NCBI GenBank assembly: GCA_963082875.1
Contig: OY720100.1
Location: 2,790,001 to 2,854,000 of the forward strand
DNA length: 64,000 bases
Source: Corella eumyota
Lineage: Eukaryota > Chordata > Ascidiacea > Phlebobranchia > Corellidae
Direction of reading: 5' to 3'
The notes beneath the pieces are model-generated. The model was not told the DNA's origin. It searched no databases and saw nothing but the letters and a program-made list of their open reading frames with translations. Positions 25,301-36,539 of the stretch are shown piece after piece. Position 1 is the stretch's first letter; each line of letters starts with the position of its first letter. The position numbers were made by a program, and so were the translations under genes.

Positions 25301-25926
25301 GAAAAACTTGAATTTTCGAATTTATGACAAGATTTAAGTTTTTCTTTGTCACCATGCCAACAAGAATGTTAAAATGAAAATACTTCGGATTATTTAAATT
25401 ACCCAAAAATTTGGAGATGCAAAAAACTATTAAATTCCAAAAATTCACGAAATTAACTTCACACTACAATCGTTTTGTTGTCTAACGAGCAACTCTTTGT
25501 TACGTAATAATCAAATGATGACGTCATGCTGCGACGCACCCCACATGCAACCATGTACGTCACGAAATCAATTTTTTTGTTTAAAAAGAGGAAAAATCAA
25601 AATAATTACGTCATCACGCGCATGCCGTGATTTGTGTCACGTGACCACTCACAAAAGTGATATTATGACGTCATACACGTCACCTTCGTCGCCTTTTTGT
25701 TTCCGCCTGTGATCTTCTGAGGGGGTGAAGCGGGGTCAAATTAATTAAGCTTTTTATTTATTTAATATTAAAAAAAAATTTAAACTATTCTACCATTTTT
25801 AATTAATTAACAAATTAATTTTGATTGGTTGGTAATATTACCTTTTCTGTTGTCCGAAGATGTTTGCGATGCAACCAGTGACGTCATAATGGCCGCGAGA
25901 AGCGCGAGGTCAAACCTAATCTTCAT
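4301..25926 (-). CDS. VWA-TSPN collagen, FACIT-like (type XXI/XXII-like), about 47 exons
   Basis: A secreted extracellular-matrix collagen. N-terminal exons in order (minus strand): 25926-25842, 24089-24005, 21702-21542, 20231-20041, 18954-18822, 18022-17960, 16879-16756, 16521-16371, 15786-15656, 15442-15316, 15212-15075, 14909-14722, 14510-14474 and 14321-14151. All phases agree and give about 595 residues before the main triple helix. About 33 Gly-X-Y exons follow between 13720 and 4301. The last three read 5485-5096, 4824-4599 and 4515-4301. The signal peptide ([20 protein letters not shown]) leads into a VWA domain, a TSPN domain and a Thr-rich linker, then collagen with short non-collagenous breaks. 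The tail carries [10 protein letters not shown] and ends KGPPPR. This order is that of vertebrate collagens XXI and XXII, but one-to-one orthology cannot be claimed. Internal boundaries of middle COL exons were only partly checked. Confidence 0.9.
5096..5216 (-). other. Non-collagenous alpha-helical interruption near the collagen C-terminus
   Basis: The 390-bp exon 5485-5096 starts as Gly-X-Y and switches to a helix-prone stretch beginning [16 protein letters not shown] and ending EVMGTIEMP, before Gly-X-Y resumes after KAIT in the next exon. Hydrophobic residues spaced i, i+3/4 suggest a trimeric coiled coil that could register the chains. Upstream in the same exon lies GKRGER, a GxxGER-type integrin-binding motif. 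Confidence 0.7.
7272..7362 (-). mobile_element. tRNA-derived SINE-like copy, family 2, in a collagen intron
   Basis: On the minus strand it reads a shortened version of the family-2 head (ACTGGTCATGACAGAAAGCT, later GGTTTCGGGTTAGAGCCG). It matches the copies at 13815, 18062 and 21335 and is degenerate. Confidence 0.5.
11577..11745 (+). mobile_element. tRNA-derived SINE-like copy, family 1, in a collagen intron
   Basis: It opens GTGATGTAGTGGTCAGTACA, resembling a tRNA A box, and has GGGTTTGATCCC, resembling a B box, about 40 bp later. The tail with GGCAGAGTAATTACCGGGCA is shared with the copies at 15905 and 46938. Confidence 0.7.
13815..13955 (-). mobile_element. tRNA-derived SINE-like copy, family 2, in a collagen intron
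   Basis: On the minus strand it reads ACCGGTAGCTAAGCGGTCAT, then TTTTGGGTTTGAGCCGCACC, a tRNA-like head with B box. It is followed by the CTATTTGCCCTTGACCC tail also seen at 18062 and 21335. Confidence 0.65.
14722..14909 (-). repeat. Thr/Pro-rich mucin-like linker with 33-nt tandem repeat
   Basis: This exon begins [10 protein letters not shown] and then encodes runs of Thr with TTPEPTT motifs. At the DNA level two identical 33-nt units (11 codons) sit side by side, flanked by degenerate shorter copies, so the exon is a coding minisatellite. The product should be a heavily O-glycosylated, extended stalk between TSPN and the collagen helix. Confidence 0.8.
15905..16165 (+). mobile_element. tRNA-derived SINE-like copy, family 1, near full length
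   Basis: The head has GCGGTGTAGTAGTCAGAACA and the B-box-like GGTTTGATTCC. The body runs through AGCAGAATAATTACCGGGCA to a 3' part (TGTTACTCTATGTTTAAATC) that is shared with the copy at 46938. This is the most complete family-1 copy in the window. Confidence 0.75.
16187..16284 (+). repeat. Short tandem repeat after the family-1 SINE-like copy
   Basis: Three to four imperfect copies of an A-rich unit containing ATGTAATAAAAATCAAAACG occur directly after the SINE-like copy, in the intron between TSPN exons. It may be an expanded element tail. Confidence 0.7.
17958..17959 (-). other. Probable GC-AG intron donor in the collagen gene
   Basis: The exon at 18022-17960, joining VWA to TSPN, ends CCAG and is followed by GCAAGC, a good non-canonical GC donor that gives the phase needed by the next exon (16879). 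A weaker GT donor (AAAG then GTGGCG) 19 bases or so upstream gives the same phase, so usage is unsettled. Confidence 0.5.
18062..18240 (+). mobile_element. tRNA-derived SINE-like copy, family 2
   Basis: The head GTGTGGTTAAGCGGTCATGC and B-box-like GGGTTCAAGCC are followed by the family tail (TTTGCCCTTAAGCCC, then CCTTTCCCTAATAAGAG). The copy sits in the collagen intron between VWA and the linker exon. Confidence 0.7.
18822..24089 (-). other. VWA domain exons of the collagen gene
   Basis: Four exons (24089-24005, 21702-21542, 20231-20041, 18954-18822) encode a von Willebrand factor A domain of about 190 residues. It opens with [19 protein letters not shown], whose DGSSS is the MIDAS DxSxS motif. 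Next come [10 protein letters not shown] and then GNTRTGKAI, which supplies the MIDAS Thr. [12 protein letters not shown] supplies the MIDAS Asp, and IQLYAVG closes the core. All metal-coordinating positions look intact, so a ligand-binding adhesion domain is expected. The intron at 21703-24004 (2.3 kb) shows no coding potential; most of its interest is in TGACGTCA sites listed separately. Confidence 0.93.
21335..21490 (+). mobile_element. tRNA-derived SINE-like copy, family 2
   Basis: The head TACCGGTCAGGGCATTGGAC and B-box-like TAGTTCGAGCCG are followed by the tail CCTTCCCCAATAAAAC. It lies about 50 bp from the third VWA exon, on the strand opposite to the collagen gene. Confidence 0.7.
25289..25345. 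repeat. Interleaved inverted repeats (A-B-A'-B' order)
   Basis: Arm A (AAATCTTGTCA, 25289-25299) and arm B (AGAAAAACTT, 25300-25309) are followed after 15 bases by the exact complement of A (25325-25335) and then of B (25336-25345). This is pseudoknot topology rather than a simple hairpin. It lies in the first collagen intron. Confidence 0.8.
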
Positions 25927-28900
25927 CACGATGTGTTGATGACCTCCGCAGTTCAAAAAATTATCTAAAAAATTTAAAATTTATAAATTACAAAATGTAA
26001 GAGTAGAATTATTTGTCAAACCCTTTTTATTGATTGTTAAAATATTTTTAAAATGTGATATTTTTAAAGTCTTATTTTTATGCAAAATTTTAAATGACTA
26101 ACATTTCGTACTCCCTAAATATCAAGTGGGTTAAACAAAATTTAAGTTTAGTTGTTACAAAAGTTCAACGAAAGCAGGTACGTTATACTTGTGCACGATT
26201 TACATAAAGTAAAGTTCAAAAAGCAAGTGATAATTTACAAAAACACTGTTCTGGGGTTTTGCGTGTAGTTCTTATTACTTGTGGGCTGGTGGGTTAAACG
26301 CTCCAAAAAGTTGCATATAAAATAAACCCTAAAAACCACCACGTAAATGCCATATCTAAGTTTTTGCTAGCTTCAAAAATGACAAAATTACGTAAAATTG
26401 GCTAAATTTGACCTTGAAATGATTTTAAACCAGAATTAGAGCGCAAGCCCGTTTATTACAGGTTATCATAAAAGCCACAAATCCCGATTGTATTTCATTC
26501 ATTTGAAATCGTTTTGTGGTCTCTTTTCTACATTATGTCCGCCCACATTACATACATTAGGCACGCTTGGGAATACATTTACCTTCATCTTCGTTTAAGC
26601 TAATCAGCTGTGTTATTAGAGGTGCAGTCAATGTCGTAAAATACATGTAATATATTGCGTAGAGCCAACTACGTCAAAAATTTATTTTTGAAGAATTTTT
26701 TTATATAAATGCAATTTTCTTGTTTAATTTAGTAACATTTTTAAATTCTGACCGTTTTGGGGGTCAGATCTTGCCCATATTCCTAAGCCAACCACACAAA
26801 AATAATTTTCAGAGTTTTGATTTCGCATAAAATTAATTTTCTTGTTCTATTTTGTAACTTGTTTAAATTTTGATCAGTTTTGAAGCCAGACTTGAGCCAC
26901 ATTGCAATAAATTGTTTATAACCAAATCCAAGACGTACCTTAAAATTCCGATACTGGGTTTTTTCGTCAAGTTACAACAGTGTCATTATTGTTTAACATA
27001 ACCTAAATCACCTGTGAATAAAAAATTCGTTTAAAACGGGGGTGTCTATTTGATTGCCAGCCGCCTGTTTTAGTCTGTGTTCTTTTCAGGCGTGAATTAG
27101 TAAAGGAAACCAGCAAGGTCTTCCACACAACGCTATCAACACAAAGTTCTAATCAAAATGTCCCCGAACTTAAAATTTAAACAACAGACGACTGTCATTA
27201 TCAAATTAGGGGTTGGGTTAACTCCTCAATACAGCGCTATACATATTTAAACAACTACCGCTATATCAATTTAAAAGGTAATTTATAATATATAGGCGAA
27301 TACATTAACGTTATGCCGTCTAATAAAGATCGACGTTAAGAAATCTTGGCCTTGATATTTCATTATCAAAACTGTCGACTATCGTTAAGGTAGACAAAGT
27401 ACGCTAATGGTTTCGGCTAATTAATTATACAGATTTAAATGCGCAATCTAGACACAAAATAAACACAAGTCTTGAGCAGCTCGTACATCAGTACGTTAGC
27501 GTGTCTAGTTAGTAGACTCGTGCTTTATTAGCAATTTAAAGTATGCGGAATGCATGCCGCTTTTCTCATTAACCAAACACAGATAATGCTTAACCAAATC
27601 GGCGACGTTAATCTTATGTTGCGAGATGATCCACTACGCTAGTTTGAGGGCCTAAGTTAATAGGATTTCGATCCAACTCAACAAAATTCAAGACCCGAAT
27701 AAGGTAGCATCAATTACTCAAAGAATTTTTAAGAATTAAGATTAAACGAAAACAATTTTTAACTATGAACGATTGGAAAAAAATTTCTTTTGTAGACTAT
27801 ATATTAAGTTACTAATTTCAGCGTATTTTTTCCCGGTAAAAAAACCCGTCTAAGTACACATAAATACTCTCACACAATTAAAGCGAAGTTCGAAACCGGT
27901 TACTTTGTTTCAAATGAGGGGAAGCGCTTGGCAGGGTCTTCAATCAATCACTCGTTACAACTCTACAACTCTTAGAACGACAACTTAGTGCTTTATTTAG
28001 TAGACACCTGACGAGGGTCAGTTGACAACAAAACGACTTAAAGCGACCACCCTTAAAAGAGCATAACTATCAAAGCAACAAATCTTTAAAGAGGCCGTTA
28101 CATCAATAGTTTACTGTAAAAATAGAGCACTAAATTGTCCCTTTTTCAACCTATCAACCCTTCCGCTTCAAAAATTCACCGTTATTCTTACATTTCTTAC
28201 ATAACAATCAATAAAATAGACAGCTATCTGTCTTCACGAAAAAAATACGCGTTGAAAATTCCCTGAAAGTCTTTGCGAAAATATAAAAAGGCTAAGTTCA
28301 CACAGCTTGTGCCAATATATCAAATATCACAAAACCCAAAGCTCACTCGTTACAATCTCATTATAGATTTGATCGATAATCACGTGGAAAATGAAGTTTA
28401 AACTCGAACAAGCTGTCTAGTTATTTTGACTGTTTTAACTTAATTAAATATCACCTAACTAATATTGGTGTTGATATTAAATTTCAAGTACGATGCTAAC
28501 TTGAAGCTGAAATCACCTAATTTGGGATTTTTTCTTCGCTTTTGCGCTCGGTTTATTTCTTGAGTGTACTTCTTTCGATATTGATATTCTTGTCAAAAAT
28601 TCTCAAGGTTATTTTAGGCGTGACGACTGGCCCAACGCAACAATTGCACCTATTGATGATGTCACAAACATAGCCTTGTTACCCGCGCAACGTCATAATC
28701 AAAATATTTAAAACTCATATAAAGAAGTTTTTGTTTTCGATAGAAAAATCGTTGCTAGACTAAACGCATATATTTCAACAAATGGTTAAAGCGTAAAAAC
28801 CTGGTTTGTTTAATTAGCTTACGGCTATGTATAATCCCAGACAAAACACAGATGCGCAAAACTTGGCTTGGATTAAATATTGCTTGAAAACTCAGCTTAG

Positions 28901-31900
28901 CTTGTCAAAAAATCGCGAAAAATGCGCGGAAAAAATTTAGCGTCGGCGCCAACCGTAATTAAAGCGTGTAATAAGCAACCCAGCAATGCCAGGTTTTTAA
29001 GTCTTTAAAGAAAACGGAAGTTAGGTCGAAATAGGCGCGACAATTGCAATTACCAAACCTCTTATAAGTCTCAATTAACTCTTCTTTCTTAATCACTTGA
29101 AATTTTTTATAAACTTTTCGTCATACGCGACTAAATAAATAAGTGAGTTTTCAGTGCGTTTCTGGTTAGTGTTAAAATCACTAAAATCGCGCAGCTTTTA
29201 CTATAAAGACGTTCCCCAAATCGCAGTCAATGAAGTTTGAACGATTTTTAACAATACCTGGATTTAAAGGGATTTATTTAAATGACTTTTCATGTGTATT
29301 TTAGTCTACAAACCAGTGGTTGAAAACTTGAAATATTTGTATGTTTAAATTAACATTATTGAACAAAACTTACAATTTATAACAATATCAAATTGTCGTT
29401 TCCATAAAGACGGTATTATAGTTAATAAAAACATTGTTTTTCATTGTTGTAGCATTGTTATAGAAGATAATGCTTACACAATGCTCTTACTGTTCTTACA
29501 AATTTTACATCAATTTATCAATAACTCTTTACAAAGAATAAATTTCAATTGTTTGCGGAACTATATTTAAGTAAGCGCACGTAAAGCACACTAAAGTTAT
29601 ATTTACATAACACCCCAAAACATATTTATTATCATATAATCTTTATAAATTACCTTATATCGCTTACGTAATTAATCACTGAAATTCTACTTTGTTGATT
29701 CTTTTAAAATTAGATTTGCGAACGGCTCGAATAAACAAAGTAATTATTCACGTATTTTATGCACATGTAAAGGGGAATTTGAAAACCGTTAATAGCACCT
29801 TTACAGGTTAAAAACAGGTACTACGAAATGTGTATTTACTGGCCTCAAAAATATTTGTTTAGTCGTTTAAAAATCACGACTTAAATACAGTTATTTGATG
29901 TAGTTTTACGGGATAATAAAGTACACCTATTTGATGTATAACTCAGTAATAAAAAACGCCTTTTCGCATGTCAACTAATAATAATACTCATAGGTTTATG
30001 AGGGGCTTGGTATTAAAGAATACAAATGGCATTTTTTATGTGTATGACTAAATAAAAAACTTTGATTTTATAGTATGTCGGATAGACGCACAAACACTCA
30101 CGATAATACTTGTTTAAACATTCCGTACTCGCAACAAGAATATCAATGTCAGTCAGCAAATATTATTACGATATTTGGGTTTAATTCTGCGACCAGACAC
30201 CGTTCAAATAAAGCATTTCCTCTCGGGTAAGCCTAGAACTTACGGTAAGATTTGCCGACACGCAAATGTAACAAAGGTTTTAAAATGTGCAATTTCAGGA
30301 ATCTTTGGATATAATAAACCAATCCTCGGCTATACTTAGCCTAAATTTGGTCTAATCTCCACCCTACCGCAATAAGCTTTGTCGCATTACAGCCTCAAGT
30401 ATAACAACCTCTATTTACACACTTACCCTTGATTTCTCTAATATTTGTCTTAGACTTACAATCAAACTTAGTATTTGTTTTTAAGCTGTTTACAAGGCTA
30501 GTTTTTCTATTAATCTAATCCTTTTAACATTATTTATCCTAAAACACATAAACCCCACTGTTTAAATTGTAAATATTTTAAATAGAAGTACTTCGAAATA
30601 TTCCGACCAGATACAATCGTCTTGTCAGCCGAACCGCAAGCCTAGATATGGAGATCGACTCGTTGATTAGACAAGTGTAAAGTTCATGGACGTTAACGGC
30701 TATAATTAGAATTTTAAACGGGTGTCTGAATTGAAATTTAAAGCTAGCCTACTCATTTATCTTAAAAACTAGGCTAATATGCATTTTTACAAACTGCCGA
30801 ATTATGAAACTGACTGGAAAACTAAGATTCGAGACTAATACTTACGTCAATTAGTCATCAGAGAAAAACACGGCGGGAAAAAATTAATCTCTAACAATTA
30901 ACAATATTGTTTAATAATCTCATTCCAAAAGTGGCAATTTAGCCTTAAAGACCACAATTCTTAACTTTAAATTTGAAAATTGCGCAAGTTTAAATTGATT
31001 TTGTATGTTAGCAAATAGTCTCAATTGCTCAGGCTTAAATTAATTTGACTCTAAATGCCTTAGCCTGTCAAGCAAGCATTCAGCTAAAACTAAACTCTTG
31101 TAGTGCTCTCCATAGCTAACTATTAACACAATTGTTTATTAGCGAACTGTAAAACCACAAACTTAGTCGCTTATTCTACCCTGAAGGCTAATTTATTATA
31201 AAAAGCAGTGCGCCCTGTTTTTATTAAGCTAAATATTAAGCGAACGACAGTTGTCAATTGTTACTCAACACTGACATCGCGCAACGATACATTTCGATAA
31301 ATTATTTTTTAAAGCAGATCATATTTTATATTTTGCACAAATAAATATTTGACCAACTAAACGTTTTTAAATTAGTTTAATTTTTTGAATCACATCTACA
31401 CAGTTTTTAAATTAATCTTACGCTATTTTGTAAGACCTTTAGAAAATTGTTCTAAAAAGGTATATTTGTAAAAATTAAATTGGTATAATTGTTTACCGTT
31501 ATTAAATATAACAAATCCTGGCAAAAAAGTTGTTGTAGTAAAATAAAAAGTATTTTAAATTGTTAACGTGTTGTTTAAAGTCCTATACCAGTTACAACGC
31601 TTATTTTACGACCTCTGCCAAAATTCAATTTTTCGCTTTATTTGTATTACGAGTATTGTGGTTTTCTAAGCTGTAAATGTTGTTGTTATTCGTGATGTTT
31701 AAGCAATGATAACACCTTTAGATTGCTAGTTTTAGGTAATTTATATTATTATCATATCTTACTTAAAAAGTTTATATTGATATTGCTTTTTAGCTTAGAA
31801 AAAATTTATCGAAAAATAGTTTTATGTTGATTTTAAATTGTGAACAAAATATTGGAATATATGAAATTATTTTCAACTTTGTATTTTGGAAAGTTGTGAC

Positions 31901-31905
31901 TACAT
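25927..31905. other. Six-kilobase gene-free spacer between divergent collagen and MTFR1 genes
   Basis: No open frame of note, no recognisable exon, RNA gene or repeat was found here on either strand. It is less A+T-extreme in its middle than the flanking introns. The proximal part up to about 26.2 kb should hold the collagen promoter and 5' UTR, and the last few hundred bases the MTFR1 promoter. It is the longest non-coding stretch of the window apart from the satellite end, so it is the best place to look for developmental enhancers. Confidence 0.6.
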
Positions 31906-34381
31906 ATGGATTCTACCATTAAGAGTCAGGTAATACTTGTTTATTTAAATAAAACCGTAACAGCTTGTTGGTTTTAAACAAAAAAAAACGTGTTATCCAA
32001 AATATTTTAATTGTTAAAGCCTTATATACCTAAGGTATAAATATACTAGCTTCTCTCAAAAAATAAATGAAATTTTAGTGCGTAGTTTATTAAGTTAGGT
32101 GCCTAATTCTTTAATTTGCTTTTTTAGGGTGATAGAAGTGCAAATTTGGATGACAGTAGAGGAGGATATCGCAGAAGTTTGGTTCGAAGAATTGGTGCCA
32201 AATTACCACTCGCAAGTGTAGAAAGACCTAGATTCGAACTCCTACCTAATGGTGCCAGGTTGATCGAAAATAATGGGCAAAAAACAACTTTGTTTTCACT
32301 GTCCGATATTTGTCAACTTATGGACATACCAGAAGTGTAAGATTTTTAAAATATTATTGTACAAGTCTACATGATTTTTTAATAAAGGGCCTCCATAAAA
32401 AGCATTACATTCTAAGATGCTAATTAATTAAACTCTAAGGCATGTTAGCTTTATTTTAATAACTTAAAACAAATATAAACTATCTGCAATTTTATTTAAA
32501 ATTGATAATTATTTCATATTAAAAATGTTACTCTTTATTTTAGATTTCCAACTTCAAGATCAAGTTTAGATCTAAGAGCTGAAGTTGACTTCAGAAAGGA
32601 AGAGGAAGATGTAGGAATTGGGATCATTAAATCTACCTCCATGACTTCACTATCATCCCAGAATGAAAACATGCCAAATATGGTGACAAAAATCACAGCA
32701 CTGGAAGATGAGCTATCTCAACTAAGATCACAGATTGCAATGCTTGTTTCAAACCAACACAAAAATGATGGTAGGTCTATAATATCTAAGTACGAGAATA
32801 TTTATGCTTGTGTATTGAAATAGCAATTTGATGTTCGATAATGAAGTGATTTAAAAGTGAAGTGTAACACTTAAATCATCTACTTAAAAGGTTTTTAATA
32901 TTGAAGTGTTTTATATTTATTTAACTCTTATTTAAGTTAAATATTGGATTAAAAATTCGTTGTTTAATTAAGTTTGTTTTAAAATTATTTGTTTAACTAA
33001 ACAACAAACATTTTTATTTTAGTTTCAATCAGTTTTAACTCAACCATGAGTGGTGCAGGGGAACCAGCGTTATGTTCCACCCCCATAAAACCTCCTGCAA
33101 CAATTATCCCCCCTCCCCCTTTATTTAATATCCCTCAACCCCCCAATTTGTCCATACCACCACCCCCAAATTTGTCTATACCCCCTCCCCCACCTTTATC
33201 GAGTAGCACGCAATGCAAATCTGCACAAAGTGTGATAGACCTAATAAGAGAAAGAAAAAGAGCTAAGGTAAAAACTATAAAAAGAGTTTGTAAAAAAATT
33301 TAAAGTTCATGACTTCAAATTTGTAATAGAACATAAGTTAGAGCTGTTTAATTGTAAAAAAATGTATTTAATAACCTTTGTTGGTAATCACTAAAAGTAA
33401 CATTATATACTATATTAGAGTTGGACTTTGTTTTTTTAATTTAACATTTTTACTTTATTTTAATTAATAAAATTGTTTTGGTTTAAGGGCAAAGAAGTGG
33501 GAACTGCACAAGTCTCAAATGAGCACAGACCTGTTACAATGGCCGATGTTTTAAAAGATTTACACAAAGTCAAGTTAAAGTCGGTCACAAGGTACCACTT
33601 ATATAAATAAAAAATACAACCTAAAAGACCCAGTTGTTCTACATTTAGTTTAAATACCTGCAACTTAAAGTTTTAACCAACAAATATTATTGATTATTTT
33701 ATAATTTCTAAATGCATGCAAAATTTTAACTTTAATGAAATGCAAATCTAAAAAAGGAATAAAAAATAACCTTATAATATAAACTCAAAGGCTTTGAGAA
33801 ATCGACAAAAAATACGAAACCGACAAAAATTCTATTTTGCTTAAACATTTTTGTTGATTTCAGGTCCCCAGGGGGAACCCCCATGAACAAGAAAGCCCCA
33901 AGTGAACCAGATCAATCGGACCCGGCTGCTTTCATCGCTGCAGCTTTGCGCAAGAAGTTTGCCCACCGCAAACGAGTCGACAGCCCAGATGGGAGGAAGA
34001 AATTGCAAGTTAATGGAGATAAAGAATGGGAAGATTCACCACCTAAGGTTTATACTTAAACACTAACACTATATAAAACTAATATAGTTGTAGTTATATA
34101 TTCAGGGTTTTAACTGTTATGTTTTAGTAATTTAGTTATTAAGTTGACACAGTCAAAAGGGTTAAACACTGTTAATATGATACTGAACTTTTTAAAACAT
34201 TTTAACTGGATTAATAACTGTAAAAAAATAGATTTTGATACTAACATAATATGCACTTTTTTCCGTTACCTTTCATATAAAGTAAAATAATTGTAAATTT
34301 TAAATAACAAACTTATTTTTGCAGTTTGGTCAGCACTTATTGAAAAAAAGAACTTCATTAAACCAAGTTGCAACAACCTAA
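31906..34381 (+). CDS. MTFR1: Mitochondrial fission regulator (MTFR1/MTFR2/MTFR1L family), seven exons
   Basis: Exons 31906-31929, 32128-32336, 32544-32770, 33023-33267, 33488-33591, 33864-34047 and 34325-34381 join in phase to 349 residues (human MTFR1 333). Family marks are SLVRRIGAKLPL (residues 25-36), the predicted coiled-coil segment ITALEDELSQLRSQIAMLV (128-146), a proline block with repeated NLSIPPPP units, an MADVLKDLHKVKLKSV segment, and C-terminal AAFIAAALRKKFAHR with FGQHLLKK. In vertebrates this family promotes mitochondrial fission or protects aerobic respiration. A single invertebrate gene probably stands for all vertebrate paralogues, so the symbol is for the family. It is divergent from the collagen gene and convergent with ACP1. 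Confidence 0.9.
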
Positions 34382-35215
34382 TTGTTACAAGAATTAAATT
34401 AAGTTATAACTAATTCATAGTAACTAACTGTCATGCTAATTTTCATGTTCTTACCTTTTTATGTTTTTTATTTTCTTATATGTCGAAAACTAAGAAAAAA
34501 TATTACATTAATTGTCTAGAATACTGTATCAAAATTATATACTATATTTAAATAGAGTAAAAAGGATATTTTAACATTGAACTGTTTTACTTATCAAAAG
34601 TTTTAAAATGATTTTTTTATTTTAAACCAGTACTTAAAAACTGAGCATCATTTTAACTTTCTTTTTTATGCATGAACTTTATTTCATCTTTATAAATATT
34701 TTACTTTTCATATTACATACAAGTTCTTTTTAACTTGTGTAACAACTTCGCGGTCCCCATGATTGTATAGTGAAATCACCAACCTATATGCTTGCACCTA
34801 CTTTTAGTACAATTCTCATACTTATAGTAATACTGTGCTCCATGTAGTAAATTATAAAACCTCTCAAAATTTTATAAATATTTAAATTAAACTGCTACTT
34901 TAAAATGTAAGGTGGTTTAGATGTGGTGACGTTGGATATTAATTCGAATTGTTTTTACTTTTGGTTTGCAATATTAAAATGTTCCTGTATTTGTTATTCT
35001 TGCAGTTTTTACGGTAACAAATAAATTGTTTTGCTTTTAATTGTGTTTAATTACTTCTAGACAGTGATCAGAGTATATATATCAGGTAGTAATGGGATAA
35101 AATTATTTTTTTATACAAATATGATCCTAGTTTTTTAATAAATCCAAAATTTTTAACACTGTAAAATTAAACCTATATAAACAGATAAAAGTAAACGATA
35201 ACTAACCATTTCTGA
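34382..35215. other. Shared 3' flank of MTFR1 and ACP1
   Basis: An A+T-rich stretch of 834 bp between convergent stop codons. AATAAA within ACAAATAAATTG near 35018-35025 is a plausible MTFR1 polyadenylation signal. No coding potential was seen. Confidence 0.5.
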
Positions 35216-36539
35216 TTATTTGAAATGATCTGATTTCAAAAAATTCAAACAGGACCTCATGCATTGTTCATAAACATTTTCAAAATCTTTAATATTATTT
35301 CCCTTGAAAAAACATAATTAACATGTTAGATAGTAAGTAAAAAAAAAAAAAATTAATTGTCGCGCACCACAAATAGCAGTTTTATTTTTTGTAAAATTAT
35401 AAATTAAATATACATATATATATCATCCATTAAGCTCCTTTACATATAGATTCTACATTAGCTATAATAAAAAGCACTAAAGTCGTGGTCAAACTTACAT
35501 AATAGGGGTCTTCTATAACTCCATTGCTACTTTGGTCGTCATCAAAAGTTCCCAACATGAATAATTTTGCTTTGTAAGGTTTTCTGGGAGCCATATGTTT
35601 CAGATCACTTTTACAAACAAAAATGTTATACTTGATTATGTTTGGGTAACTACTGTTTGGGTAATAGTATATAAAGTTAACAGATGGTCAGGTAATTTTA
35701 AAAAATATAAAAATTTAAGCGAATTAAATAGAACTTTAAAAGTATTGTTTAAAATAATTTTTTTTAGAAAATATAAGTTGAAATACTAATCCCACTAGAA
35801 ACACCCTATGGTTGACCTTCTGATATACCAGGTATGGCACTACATTACAAGTCATAAAGTTTTATGTTCAAGATTGACCAACGCAACACTTTTCACCTCA
35901 CAACCGCTCACCTTTTTTGCAAAAAACTACAAAAACCTATCACGTTACCATGCTAAACATAAAAAAATTTTTAATTATATATACCTCATATTTTCTTCAT
36001 CCATTCCAAAAATATAATCAAATTCCATGTAATCAGCTTTGGTAATTTGTCTTGCTCTATGGTGTTGAACATGATGATAAGTTTGTTTACTTTTCATACA
36101 TCTTTGACCAAGTAAATTAGGTGGTTCCCCAATCTGATATCTTGATGTCGCAGCACTGTCCACTTTCCACTATAATAAATTGTTTAATTAAATGTTAGGA
36201 GGTTAAATTGAAAATAATATTATTTGTACTATGGTGTGTATTTTTCAGTTTTGTTTGGTAGCTTTAAATTTTTAACAAACATTTAATCTTACATTTTTAA
36301 GTGTTCCCTTTTGTTCAAGGATATGTTTAAAACAAGCTTCTGCTATTGGAGATCGACAAATATTTCCTAAAAAATTTTAAATTGCAATTTTATTGGATAA
36401 ATCTACCTCAATATTTTTTATAAATAAAACAAACAAAAATTTTTATTCAAATTGGACAATTTAAGTTAGTTTTAAATGACATATTATTTATTTACCTACC
36501 TAAGCAAACGAATAACGCAGATCCTGTAGATTCCGACAT
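35216..36539 (-). CDS. ACP1: Low-molecular-weight protein tyrosine phosphatase, five exons
   Basis: Exons 36539-36500, 36366-36293, 36169-35985, 35607-35499 and 35302-35216 join in phase to 164 residues (human 158). It hydrolyses phosphotyrosine on cytosolic substrates. The P-loop FVCLGNICRSPIAEA carries nucleophile C12 and R18 (C-x5-R). KVDSAATS, CMKSK, ARQITKADY and FDYIFGMDE follow in family order. The general-acid loop is EDPYY (D133), and the C-terminal helix is NVYEQCMRSCLNFLK. Nothing essential is missing, so an active enzyme is expected. Its start faces CCDC59 across about 510 bp. Confidence 0.96.
35355..35465 (+). repeat. CACCACAAA-type interspersed repeat, copy 1
   Basis: GCGCACCACAAATAGCAG followed by a T-run and, about 70 bp on, CATTAAGCTCCTTTACATAT. 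The same order appears at 39580-39695. It lies in the last ACP1 intron. The class is unknown. Confidence 0.5.
35811..35960 (+). mobile_element. Degenerate tRNA-derived SINE-like copy, family 2
   Basis: ATACCAGGTATGGCACTACA then GTTTTATGTTCAAGATTGAC parallels the head of the 21335 copy. It lies in ACP1 intron 3 and is strongly decayed. Confidence 0.4.

Larger units (their letters stand above)
17353..25886. promoter_or_regulatory. Cluster of 13 TGACGTCA (CRE-type) octamers
   Basis: Exact TGACGTCA starts at 17353, 17765, 17815, 17890, 19439, 19535, 21678, 23732, 24117, 24546, 25519, 25666 and 25879. Two further collagen-intron copies are at 5870 and 15458; the only other one seen in the window is at 59531. 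The octamer is the classic CREB/ATF site. Two of the copies (21678, 25879) fall inside coding exons. Function as an enhancer or promoter set for the collagen gene is inference; the octamer could also be generally common in this genome. Confidence 0.55.
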
